Origin: PR03 sp031362725
GTDB lineage: Bacteria; Myxococcota_A; UBA9160; PR03
Length of the DNA: 17,134 nucleotides
Direction: 5' to 3'
Assembly: GCA_031362725.1 (NCBI GenBank)
Contig: JANLTC010000040.1
Coordinates: forward strand, 1-17,134
Shown: in pieces, positions 6,633 through 14,143 of the stretch
Layout: every line of letters starts with the position of its first letter
Numbering within the stretch: the first letter of the stretch is position 1
Made by a program: the position numbers and the translations under genes
Notes under the pieces: generated by a model
Told to the model about the DNA's origin: nothing
What the model saw: the letters and a program-made list of their open reading frames with translations, nothing else
Databases searched by the model: none

Positions 6633-9370
6633 GCACGGCGCCGGAGTCGGTACGCGTATGGCTCGCCGAACTCGGTGAACGCGGTCCCGTGCCGGAGGGG
6701 GGCGAGGTCGACGTGCTGCGCACCGTGCGCGGCTACCTGGCTGCGGTACGCGAACACCTCGAAGAGGTGCATCGCTCGGCGCGCGCGGGTTCTCGCGTCA
6801 ACGGCTTGCACGCGGATCTGATCGATCGTCTCGTGCGCCGGCTCTACCGGATCGCAGAGAGCGAACACTTCGCCCGGGAAGGCGCCGCGACGTCCCGCGC
6901 GGCGCTGCTCGCGGTCGGCGGTTATGCACGGCGCGAGATGTCGATTCACTCGGACGTAGACCTGCTGCTGCTGTTCGAGGGCGAGCCGACGCCCTACGTC
7001 ACGCGACTGTCGGAGCGGATCCAGCTGTGGCTCTGGGACGCGGGCCTCACGGTCGGTTGCGCGACACGCACCGTTGGCGACACGCTCGAGCTGGCGCGGG
7101 CCGACAACACCGTGTTCACGGGCATCCTCGACACCCGCTACCTCGCCGGCGATCCGGTCTTCTATCACGAGTTCACCGACGCGATCCGCCGCGAGCTGCT
7201 CGCGGACGTCGAGTACTTCCTCGAGCGGCAGATCGACAGCGCGCTGCAGCGACACCAGGCGTACGGCGAATCGCTCTACCTGCTGCAGCCGAACGTGAAG
7301 GAAGGGGCAGGCGGCCTGCGCGACTACCACGCCGCGATCTGGGCGATGCGCGCGGTGTTGCCGTCCGCGCGTGGGCTCGATGATCTCCTCCACTACGGCC
7401 TGCTCACCGAGTCGGAGATGGAGGACTACCGCGACGCGCTCGATTTCCTGTGGTGGGTGCGCAACGAGCTGCACCTGCTCGCGAAGCGCCGGCAGGACCA
7501 GATGAGTTTCGACGTGCAGGAGAAGGTGGCCCTGGCGCTGGGCTACCCCGACGGCGGTCCCGAAGCGCCGCTTCCGGTCGAGCTGTTCATGGGTGACTAC
7601 TACCGGCACGCGCGGGTGATCCGCAGCTATTCCGAGCTGGCGATCGAGCAGTGTCGGGGGCGGGTTCGCCGCGCACCGGGACCTCCCGCCCGCGTGGCCC
7701 TCGTCGAGGACGGCTTCCGCGTCGTCGGCGATCACCTCGAGATTCCGCACGCCGCGCATCTGCAGGAGCGACCGTTGCGGCTGCTCACCGCGTTCGCGGT
7801 TGCACAGCAGAACGACGTACCGCTGTCGCGCACCGCCGAGCGCATCGTACGCGAGAACCTGCACCTGATCGACGACGCCTATCGGCGCGATCCGGAGACG
7901 ATGGACGTCTTCCTGCGGATTCTCGACAGCGACAAGCGCGTGATGCGCACGCTGATGACGATGAACGAGATCGGCTTGCTATCGCGCTATCTGCCCGAAT
8001 GGGAACACATCGTCTGCCGCTGGCAGCACGTCGTCTATCACACCTACACCGTCGACGTGCACTCGATCTTCCTGGTCGAGGAGTTGCGCCGGCTGTGGCA
8101 AGGCAAGTACGAGCGCGCGCTCCCCGACCTGACGACGCTGATGAGCGACGTCGAGGACCGCCCGGTGTTGTTCCTCGGCTGCCTGCTCCACGATATCGGC
8201 AAGGGTTTCGGCGGCGGCGATCACTCCGCGAAGGGCACCGAGCGCGCGCGGGTCTGTCTCGGCCGCCTCGGACTCGATGCAGAACGCGCCGATCGCGTGC
8301 TGTTCCTCGTCCAGCATCACTTGACGATGTCCCACATCGGCCAGCGCCGGGATCTCGCCGATCCCAAGACGATCTTCGAGTTCGCGAAACTGGTCGGTGA
8401 TCGCACCAACCTGCGCAACCTCTACCTGCTCACCTTCGCGGACATGCGCGCATCCTCGAAGGCGGGTTGGAACGAGTGGCGTTGGGCGCTGCTGCGCGAG
8501 CTCTTCGAACGCGCGGCGGAGGTCCTCGAGACCGGCGGCGCCGATGAAGGCATCGCGATTGCGACGATCGAGTCGCGTGTCGCGACGCGCCGCGCCGCGG
8601 CCCGCGACGAGTTGCGTGCACTCGGCGTCGCGGAGGCAAAGATCGACGGGTTCTTCGACGAGATGCCGCGCCGCTATTTCGTTTCGCATGGGCCGCGGCA
8701 GATCGCCCGGCACGCGCGCAGCTTCCTCGGCTTCACCGAGGCCAAGGCCGTCGTCACGGCGGTGCGTGAGATGCGCGGTGGCTTCTCGGAGGTGATCGTC
8801 GTCACGCGTGACGTTCACGGGCTGTACTGGAGGGTTGCCGGGGCGCTCACGGCGAAGGGCATCAACATCTTCGCGTCGAACGTGTACACCACGCGTTCAG
8901 GGCTCGCGCTGGAGATCTACCGGGTGGCGACGCCGCCGGGGGTCGGCGAGGACCGCGAGCGCATCTGGGCCGGCTTCGAGGAGAGTCTGCGGAAGGTGCT
9001 TTCGGGTGCGGTGCGGGTCGAGGATCTCGTGAAGCGGCGCCGGCGCCCGATCGGCTCCCCCTCGACGCCGTCGCGAACGCCGCCGAGCGTCACCATCGAG
9101 AACGACGAGTCGGACTTCTATACGATCGTCGACGTCTCGGCGAACGATCGGCGCGGCCTGCTCTACGATCTGACCCGCACGCTCGCCGAGCACGATCTCG
9201 AGATCTACATCTCGAAAGCGACGACGGTGCTCGACCAGGTCGCAGACACGTTCTACGTGAAGGACGCCCGCGATGGGGGTTTCCAGAAGCTTGCCGGCGA
9301 TGACCGGATCGCGGCATTGCAAAGCGCACTGCTGGACGCCGCGCAGCTCGACGAGGCGGCCGATGGCTGA
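6629..9370 (+). CDS. glnD: Bifunctional PII uridylyltransferase / uridylyl-removing enzyme GlnD
   Basis: 913 residues, usual for the family. GlnD senses glutamine: it adds UMP to PII proteins when glutamine is low and removes it when glutamine is high, so setting GlnE/GlnA and NtrBC activity. The nucleotidyltransferase motif GGYARREM starts at 97 and the metal-binding SDVD is at 108-111. NVKEGAGGLRDYH is the conserved stretch after it. The HD hydrolase domain has CLLHDIGKG with His521-Asp522, then HHLTMSHIGQRRD and NLYLLTFADMRA. Two C-terminal ACT domains, starting near 721 (EVIVVTRDVHGL) and 829 (DFYTIVDVSANDRRGLL), bind glutamine. All key residues are present, so both activities are expected. 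GGAG at 6617-6620 lies eight bases before the ATG, which also overlaps the amidase stop. No glnB, glnA or ntr gene is nearby. Confidence 0.98.
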   Translation: MSTAPESVRVWLAELGERGPVPEGGEVDVLRTVRGYLAAVREHLEEVHRSARAGSRVNGLHADLIDRLVRRLYRIAESEHFAREGAATSRAALLAVGGYARREMSIHSDVDLLLLFEGEPTPYVTRLSERIQLWLWDAGLTVGCATRTVGDTLELARADNTVFTGILDTRYLAGDPVFYHEFTDAIRRELLADVEYFLERQIDSALQRHQAYGESLYLLQPNVKEGAGGLRDYHAAIWAMRAVLPSARGLDDLLHYGLLTESEMEDYRDALDFLWWVRNELHLLAKRRQDQMSFDVQEKVALALGYPDGGPEAPLPVELFMGDYYRHARVIRSYSELAIEQCRGRVRRAPGPPARVALVEDGFRVVGDHLEIPHAAHLQERPLRLLTAFAVAQQNDVPLSRTAERIVRENLHLIDDAYRRDPETMDVFLRILDSDKRVMRTLMTMNEIGLLSRYLPEWEHIVCRWQHVVYHTYTVDVHSIFLVEELRRLWQGKYERALPDLTTLMSDVEDRPVLFLGCLLHDIGKGFGGGDHSAKGTERARVCLGRLGLDAERADRVLFLVQHHLTMSHIGQRRDLADPKTIFEFAKLVGDRTNLRNLYLLTFADMRASSKAGWNEWRWALLRELFERAAEVLETGGADEGIAIATIESRVATRRAAARDELRALGVAEAKIDGFFDEMPRRYFVSHGPRQIARHARSFLGFTEAKAVVTAVREMRGGFSEVIVVTRDVHGLYWRVAGALTAKGINIFASNVYTTRSGLALEIYRVATPPGVGEDRERIWAGFEESLRKVLSGAVRVEDLVKRRRRPIGSPSTPSRTPPSVTIENDESDFYTIVDVSANDRRGLLYDLTRTLAEHDLEIYISKATTVLDQVADTFYVKDARDGGFQKLAGDDRIAALQSALLDAAQLDEAADG

Positions 9371-9385
9371 CGGCGAGCTGCGGCG

Positions 9386-10321
9386 ATGAGGCGCGCACTT
9401 GCGATCGCGGCGTCGATCGATGGATTCCTGACACATCTGGCGGTCGAGCGAGGACTCGCTCGCAATACACTCGATGCCTATCGCCGCGATCTCGAACGCC
9501 TCGCTGTGCATCTTGCGGTGGAGGGCGTGCGCGCGCCCGACGCGATCCGTCCCGAGCACTTTCGGCGCTTTGCGTTGGCGCTCGAGGCGGAAGGCCTGTC
9601 GCCCGCTTCGCGCACACGCATGCTGGTGACCGCGCGGCGTTTCGGCGCGCGACTGCTCGCGGCCGGCGTAATCGCGCGTGATCCCGCGGAGGGTCTCCTG
9701 ACACCGGGTCCGGGACTTCGGCTGCCGCGCGTGCTTCGACAGGACGAGACCGTCGCGCTGCTCGTCGCCGCCGCAACCGGCGAGGGCCCGATTGCAACGC
9801 GCGACTGCGCGATGCTCGAGGTGCTCTACGGCGCCGGACTGCGCGTTTCCGAACTGGTGTCGCTGCCGCTCGGGGGGCTCGATCGGCGGGCAGGGCTGTT
9901 GCGGGTTCACGGCAAGGGGGGCCGCGATCGGATCGTGCCGCTCGGCGAGCCCGGACTGCGCGCGATCGAGACGTGGCTCGAAAGCGGGCGACCACTCTGG
10001 GCGCGACGCGCACGCCACGGCAGCGACGCGGTCTTCCTGACTGCACGCGGTGCGTCGATGACGCGGCAGAACTTCTTCGTGCGGCTCCGGCAACTCGCGC
10101 GTCGCGCGGGCATCGCGATCGATCGGGTTTCGCCGCACGTGCTGCGCCACTCCTTCGCGACGGATCTTCTCGAAGGCGGCGCCGATCTGCGCGCGGTGCA
10201 GGCCATGCTCGGTCACGCAGACCTCGCGACGACACAGATCTACACACACGTGAGCCGCGAGGGCCTGCGCGCGACGGTCGAGGCGCACCATCCGCGCGGT
10301 GCGGGGACGCGCACCCCGTGA
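9386..10321 (+). CDS. xerD: Site-specific tyrosine recombinase XerD
   Basis: 311 residues. XerD with XerC resolves chromosome dimers at dif, normally under FtsK control. The N-terminal SAM-like DNA-binding domain has FLTHLAVERGLARNTLDAYRR. The catalytic domain carries Arg153 (GAGLRVSEL), Lys177 (HGKGGRDR), His251 and Arg254 (SPHVLRHSFAT), His277 (LGHADL) and the nucleophile Tyr286 (TTQIYTH). MTRQNFF and the C-terminal TTQIYTHV...HHPRG pattern resemble XerD more than XerC. The ATG at 9386 lies 15 bases after glnD; no strong SD is seen. There is no sign of an integrase-type element (no att repeats, no cargo), and it sits inside a housekeeping operon, so it should be the chromosomal Xer and not a phage integrase. 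Confidence 0.93.
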   Translation: MRRALAIAASIDGFLTHLAVERGLARNTLDAYRRDLERLAVHLAVEGVRAPDAIRPEHFRRFALALEAEGLSPASRTRMLVTARRFGARLLAAGVIARDPAEGLLTPGPGLRLPRVLRQDETVALLVAAATGEGPIATRDCAMLEVLYGAGLRVSELVSLPLGGLDRRAGLLRVHGKGGRDRIVPLGEPGLRAIETWLESGRPLWARRARHGSDAVFLTARGASMTRQNFFVRLRQLARRAGIAIDRVSPHVLRHSFATDLLEGGADLRAVQAMLGHADLATTQIYTHVSREGLRATVEAHHPRGAGTRTP

Positions 10322-11781
10322 AGGGACCGGTGCTGGATGCCGTGCGGCGCGGGCTCGCGCCTGGTGTGGTCGCGCTCTTCGACGCGGTTCTCGCCGAAGC
10401 CGAGCGGCGCGACGTCGCTGTGTATCTGGTCGGCGGGCCGGTGCGCGATCTGCTGCTGGGCCGGGAGCTGCGCGACCTCGACCTGATCGTGGAACCGCGC
10501 GAGGACATGTCGCTCGCCGCCGAGGGGCTGGCGCGCGCGGCGGCGTCGGAGAGCGCGCATCTGGTGAGTCACGATCGCTTCGGCACCGTGCGAATCGAAG
10601 CGGCCGACGGCGCGCTCGACGTCGCAACGGTGCGTCGCGAGAGCTACGCGCGGCCGGGCGCGCTGCCGAGCGTCGAGACCGGCACGCTCGAGGACGATCT
10701 GCGGCGACGCGATTTCACCGTGAACGCGCTCGCCGTGCCGATCAGCACCGCAGCGCGCCGCGGCCGGCCGGCATTGATCGATCCCGAGAGTGGGCGCACG
10801 GACATCAGCGCCGGTGTGCTGCGGATCTTCCACGCCGCGAGTTTCCACGACGACCCGACGCGCGCGCTCCGCGCGGCGCGATTGGGGGAGCGACTCGGGT
10901 TCCGGCTGTCGCGCGGTTCGCGCACCGCGCTCCGTGACGCGGTCGGTGCAGGCGCGTTCAGCGCGGTGTCGGGCGATCGCTGGCGGCGCGAGTTCGAGAA
11001 GTTGTTCGAGGATGCGCGGAAGGGACTCGACCCGGCGGCCGCGTTGCGGCGGCTCGCCGAGTGGCACGTGCTCGGCGCGCTCGAGCCGGGTCTCGCGTTG
11101 CCGCCCGTCGCCGTTCCCGCGTTGCGGCGACTCGGGCGCAGTCTCGTGGCGCCGCCGTTTCCAGCGGCGCGACTGCGACCCTGGGCAGCCGGTCTCGCGG
11201 TGTGGCTCGCCGAGATCGATGCGACGTCACGGCGCCGCACGCTGCGGCGGCTCGCGGTGCGCGGCGAATTGGCCCAGCGCATCGTCGAGTTTCCGCGTCT
11301 GCGCGATCGTTGTTTGCGCGCACTCGCCACCGCGCGGGGGCGCGGCGCGGTCGACGCGTTGCTCGGCGGACTCGACGACGAGCGATTGCTCGGGCTCTTC
11401 GTGTATGCGCCGCCCGCCTGTCGGCGCCGGTTGTTGCGCTGGGCGCTCGAAGACCGCACGCGCAGACCGCCCGTCAGCGGCGCGGATCTCGTCGCGGCGG
11501 GGCTCACCGGGCCGGTCGTCGGTGCCGCACTCGCACGGATTCGTATCGCGTGGCTCGACGGCACCGTCCACACGCGCGATGAGGCGATCGCGCTGGCGCG
11601 TGAGATCGGCGCGCGAATCGGCCGTCGCACTGCGAAGCGACCGCGCAAGGTCGCGAAGCGGGTGGCGACGCGTTCCGCGAAGACGAAATCGCCGCCGGCG
11701 TCGTTGCCGGCACAGGAGCCTTCGTCCATACTGCCGCCCGCCTCCCCACGGACACGGGCCCTCCACCCGGAGCGGCAATGA
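10318..11781 (+). CDS. Class II tRNA nucleotidyltransferase / poly(A) polymerase family protein
   Basis: 487 residues from the GTG at 10318, which overlaps the xerD stop (GTGA). The head domain has LVGGPVRDLLLG (GGxVRD at 39-44), the two metal-binding aspartates D53 and D55 (DLDL), RRDFTVNALA around 130-139, and a nucleotide-recognition motif DDPTRALRAARL from 178. Class II enzymes either add CCA to tRNA 3' ends or add only A or poly(A). These motifs do not separate the activities, so no symbol is given. The usual EDxxR Glu is Asp here (Asp178). The rest is helical and Arg/Leu-rich. There is no HD, DHH or CBS domain. The last 50 or so residues are a basic then Pro-rich tail (TAKRPRKVAKRVATRSAK), probably disordered and RNA-binding. 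The 3' end carries the SD for scpA. Confidence 0.9.
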   Translation: MKGPVLDAVRRGLAPGVVALFDAVLAEAERRDVAVYLVGGPVRDLLLGRELRDLDLIVEPREDMSLAAEGLARAAASESAHLVSHDRFGTVRIEAADGALDVATVRRESYARPGALPSVETGTLEDDLRRRDFTVNALAVPISTAARRGRPALIDPESGRTDISAGVLRIFHAASFHDDPTRALRAARLGERLGFRLSRGSRTALRDAVGAGAFSAVSGDRWRREFEKLFEDARKGLDPAAALRRLAEWHVLGALEPGLALPPVAVPALRRLGRSLVAPPFPAARLRPWAAGLAVWLAEIDATSRRRTLRRLAVRGELAQRIVEFPRLRDRCLRALATARGRGAVDALLGGLDDERLLGLFVYAPPACRRRLLRWALEDRTRRPPVSGADLVAAGLTGPVVGAALARIRIAWLDGTVHTRDEAIALAREIGARIGRRTAKRPRKVAKRVATRSAKTKSPPASLPAQEPSSILPPASPRTRALHPERQ

Positions 11782-12617
11782 CGAATCCCTCCGCACCGCC
11801 TCTGGCTTCCGGCGCGGTCGCGGCACTCTTCGAACCGATCACGGATGCGGGCTCTGCCTGCGCGATCCGGCTGTCCGCGGGCGAGGGGCCGCTCGATCTG
11901 CTGCTGCACCTGATCCGCCAGAACGAGCTGGAGATCACCGACCTGCCGATCTCGCAGGTCGCGAACCAGTACCTCGAGTATCTCGACGTGCTCCGCGAGC
12001 TGAACCTCGACCTCGCGGCCGAGTACCTGGTGATGGCTGCGACGCTCGCTTGGATCAAGTCGCGCATGCTGCTGCCTCCGGACCAAGCGGAAGAAGAAGA
12101 GGGCGCCGACCCGCGCGCCGAGTTGGTCGCACGTCTGCTCGAATACCAACGCTATCGGGAGGCCGCCGATGCGCTGGGCGCGCGCCCGCTGCTGGGTCGC
12201 GAGGTGTTCGCCGCCGCGGGTGCGGCGATCGCATCGCCGCCGGAGGGCGAGCGCGAGATCGAAGTGGGACTGCTACAGCTCGTCGAGGCGCTGCGGCGCG
12301 TGCTCCGTGAGACGCAGGCCCACGATTCGATCCACGAAGTGGTGGGCGAGCCGATCACCGTGCGAGAGCGCATGGTGTTGGTGATCGACGCCCTCGAGCG
12401 TGCCGAAGTCGTCGAGCTCGAGGAATTGCTGCGCGGGCCCGACGGCGGCGCACCGACACGTCCGATCATCGTCGCGACGTTCCTGGCGATCCTCGAACTC
12501 GCAAAGATCGCGAAGCTGCGGATCTTTCAGAGCCTCGGCGACACGGGCGCGCCCGAGGGTCCGATCCGGTTGCGGCGCGCCGTCGAGCAGGCCCTTGCGG
12601 GCCCGGTACTTTCGTGA
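11778..12617 (+). CDS. scpA: Segregation and condensation protein A (kleisin ScpA)
   Basis: 279 residues. ScpA is the kleisin that, with ScpB, bridges the SMC heads in the bacterial condensin complex and helps separate replicated chromosomes. The N-terminal SMC-neck-binding domain holds the family hallmark GEGPLDLLLHLI at 35-46, then NELEITDLPISQV and YLVMAATLAWIKSRMLLP. The middle is the ScpB-binding linker, acidic near EEEEG. The C-terminal winged helix ends with ATFLAILELAKIAKLRIFQ, which contacts the SMC cap. GGAG at 11769-11772 lies five bases before the ATG, and the ATG overlaps the upstream stop. A stretch of about 25 residues precedes the conserved domain. The scpB gene follows after 16 bases. 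No smc gene is in the window. Confidence 0.96.
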   Translation: MTNPSAPPLASGAVAALFEPITDAGSACAIRLSAGEGPLDLLLHLIRQNELEITDLPISQVANQYLEYLDVLRELNLDLAAEYLVMAATLAWIKSRMLLPPDQAEEEEGADPRAELVARLLEYQRYREAADALGARPLLGREVFAAAGAAIASPPEGEREIEVGLLQLVEALRRVLRETQAHDSIHEVVGEPITVRERMVLVIDALERAEVVELEELLRGPDGGAPTRPIIVATFLAILELAKIAKLRIFQSLGDTGAPEGPIRLRRAVEQALAGPVLS

Positions 12618-12620
12618 GCA

Positions 12621-12630
12621 GGGAAGGGGA
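12621..12630 (+). promoter_or_regulatory. Strong Shine-Dalgarno site for scpB
   Basis: GGGAAGGGGA three bases before the ATG at 12634 fixes that start. It is one of the clearest ribosome binding sites in the operon, where many other starts rely on overlap with the preceding stop. Confidence 0.7.
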
Positions 12631-12633
12631 ACC

Positions 12634-13266
12634 ATGGAGCCGCAAGAACGACGCAAGATTCTGGAAGCGCTGTTGCTTTCGTCGTCCGAGCCGGTGACAC
12701 CGGCGCGCCTCGGTCGCATCGTGCCCGAGAGTTCGGCGCGCGAAGTGCGTGAGGACGTCGAAGCACTGAACGCGTGCTATGTCGCGGACGGCAGGGGCTT
12801 CCGCATCGAAGACGTGGGCGGCGGATACCAGTTCCGCACGCTGCCGGAACTCGCGGCGTTCGTGCAGCAGCTCGAGCCGGTCCCGCCGCTGCGAATGTCG
12901 CGAGCGGGTCTCGAGACGCTCGCGATCATCGCCTACAAGCAGCCGGTCACGCGTGCCGAGATCGAGCATGTGCGCGGTGTCGACGCCGGGCCGCTTCTGC
13001 GCGGCCTGCTCGAGCGTCGCCTGGTACGGATCGCCGGGCATCGCGAAGTGCCGGGGCGTCCAATCCTGTACGCCACCACGCCGCGTTTCCTCGAGGTCTT
13101 CAGTCTCGCCGGGTTGTCCGACCTGCCGACGCTGCGCGAGATCGAGGAGCTGCTGCGCGATCGCCTGCCCGAGAGCGACGACGCGGCCGAGACGAGCGAC
13201 GCGACGCACGACGGGAACGACGCGGCCATCGCAGTGGACGCGGACGCGCCGCCGCAGACCCACTGA
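12634..13266 (+). CDS. scpB: Segregation and condensation protein B (ScpB)
   Basis: 210 residues. ScpB dimers bind the kleisin ScpA in the SMC condensin. Two winged-helix domains are visible: the first from RRKILEALLLSSSEPVTPARL to GFRIEDVGGGYQFRT, the second centred on ETLAIIAYKQPVTRAEIEHVRGVD, which is the ScpB hallmark, followed by LLERRLVRIAGHREVPGRPILYATT and FLEVFSLAGLSDLPTLREIEELL. The start is set by the SD at 12621-12630. A C-terminal tail of about 30 residues rich in Asp, Glu and Ala is probably disordered. The same DNA lies just upstream of the next reading frame, and the stop (13264-13266) overlaps the likely start of rluB. Confidence 0.96.
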   Translation: MEPQERRKILEALLLSSSEPVTPARLGRIVPESSAREVREDVEALNACYVADGRGFRIEDVGGGYQFRTLPELAAFVQQLEPVPPLRMSRAGLETLAIIAYKQPVTRAEIEHVRGVDAGPLLRGLLERRLVRIAGHREVPGRPILYATTPRFLEVFSLAGLSDLPTLREIEELLRDRLPESDDAAETSDATHDGNDAAIAVDADAPPQTH

Positions 13267-14108
13267 GCCGCGAACGTCTCCAGAAGGTGCTGGCCGCGGC
13301 CGGTGTCGCGTCGCGACGCAGTGCCGAGACGTGGATCCGCGCAGGTCGTGTGACGGTGGACGGCGTCGTGGCGGAGATCGGCGACACCGTCGACCTCGCG
13401 ACGTCGCGCATCGCGGTGGATGGCAAGTCGCTGCGGCAGGAGCGCCTTGTCTACTGGATCGCTCACAAGCCGCGCGGCGTGCTCACGACGACGAGTGATC
13501 CCGAGGGTCGGCGCACGGTGTTGCAGCTCCTGCCCGCAGGTGGGCCGCGCGTCTTCCCGGTCGGGCGTCTCGATCTCGAGACGGAAGGGCTCGTGCTGCT
13601 CACCAACGATGGCGAGGTGACCCACGCGCTGCTGCATCCGTCGCTCGAGAGCGAGCGCGAGTACCGCGTGACGGTGCGCGGCCGCGTTGGCGACGCGACA
13701 CTTTCACGGATCACGCAGGGCGTCGAGCTCGAGGATGGCATGACTGCTCCGGCGCACTTCTCGAAGGTCGGCTTCGAGCGCGGCGCCGACGAGACTTCGT
13801 TCACGCTGGTGATGCACGAGGGTCGCAAGCGCCAGATCCGGCGCATGATGGCGCTGCTCGGACACCCGGTCGTGCGCCTCGTGCGCATGCGCATGGGACC
13901 GCTTCAGCTCGGCCGTCTCGGCTCCGGGAAGGTGCGCGTGCTCCGCGCTGAGGAGATCGCGCAGCTGAAGGCGCACGCGCGCGCCTGTCTGCGGGGAACG
14001 CCCAAGAAATCGCGGCGGCAGGCAACCGGAAGCGGCCGGGCGCAACCGCCCGAGGCCGATCGAGAACGTCGAACCAAGCCTCGGAGAACGTCTCGGATAC
14101 GCGATTGA
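13263..14108 (+). CDS. rluB: Ribosomal large-subunit pseudouridine synthase, RluB/RsuA family
   Basis: About 281 residues if read from the CTG at 13263. The N-terminal S4 RNA-binding domain (RERLQKVLAAAGVASRRSAE, then RVTVDG) is intact only if translation begins at or before that point. No ATG, GTG or TTG lies between 13203 and RERLQKVL; the first GTG (13287) would cut into the S4 domain. The catalytic domain carries GRLDLETEGLVLLTNDG with the nucleophile Asp104, and later HEGRKRQIRRMMALLGHPVVRLVR. RluB makes pseudouridine in 23S rRNA helix 89 in E. coli; RsuA and RluE/F relatives act elsewhere. The neighbouring scpA-scpB favours RluB. A basic tail of about 40 residues follows. Family is certain, target position is inferred. 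Confidence 0.9.
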   Translation: MSRERLQKVLAAAGVASRRSAETWIRAGRVTVDGVVAEIGDTVDLATSRIAVDGKSLRQERLVYWIAHKPRGVLTTTSDPEGRRTVLQLLPAGGPRVFPVGRLDLETEGLVLLTNDGEVTHALLHPSLESEREYRVTVRGRVGDATLSRITQGVELEDGMTAPAHFSKVGFERGADETSFTLVMHEGRKRQIRRMMALLGHPVVRLVRMRMGPLQLGRLGSGKVRVLRAEEIAQLKAHARACLRGTPKKSRRQATGSGRAQPPEADRERRTKPRRTSRIRD

Positions 14109-14143
14109 AATGCTTGAATTCAAAGCGCTTTCAGGACTAGGAT
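14105..14143 (+). promoter_or_regulatory. Promoter-like element with nested palindromes
   Basis: This is a short AT-rich island at the end of rluB in otherwise GC-rich DNA. TTGAAT (14114-14119) is spaced 18 bases from TAGGAT (14138-14143), a plausible but weak sigma-70-type pair. Two perfect 10-base palindromes overlap: TTGAATTCAA (14114-14123) and AAAGCGCTTT (14122-14131). An outer TGAAA/TTTCA pair (14106-14110 and 14129-14133) flanks them. This could be an operator over a promoter for the downstream secreted protein. If the promoter is real, the -10 box covers the ATG at 14142 and the ATG at 14172 would be used. Confidence 0.4.

Noticed and set aside
9386..10321. Tyrosine recombinase as a sign of a phage or integrative element.
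   Set aside because: Sequence features are those of XerD, the gene is embedded in a housekeeping operon, and no tRNA, att repeats or cargo genes are present.
8897..10627. Long open frame on the minus strand across glnD, xerD and the nucleotidyltransferase (576 codons).
   Set aside because: It spans three well-supported + strand genes, has no domain signature and is very Arg/Pro-rich, as shadow frames are in this base composition.
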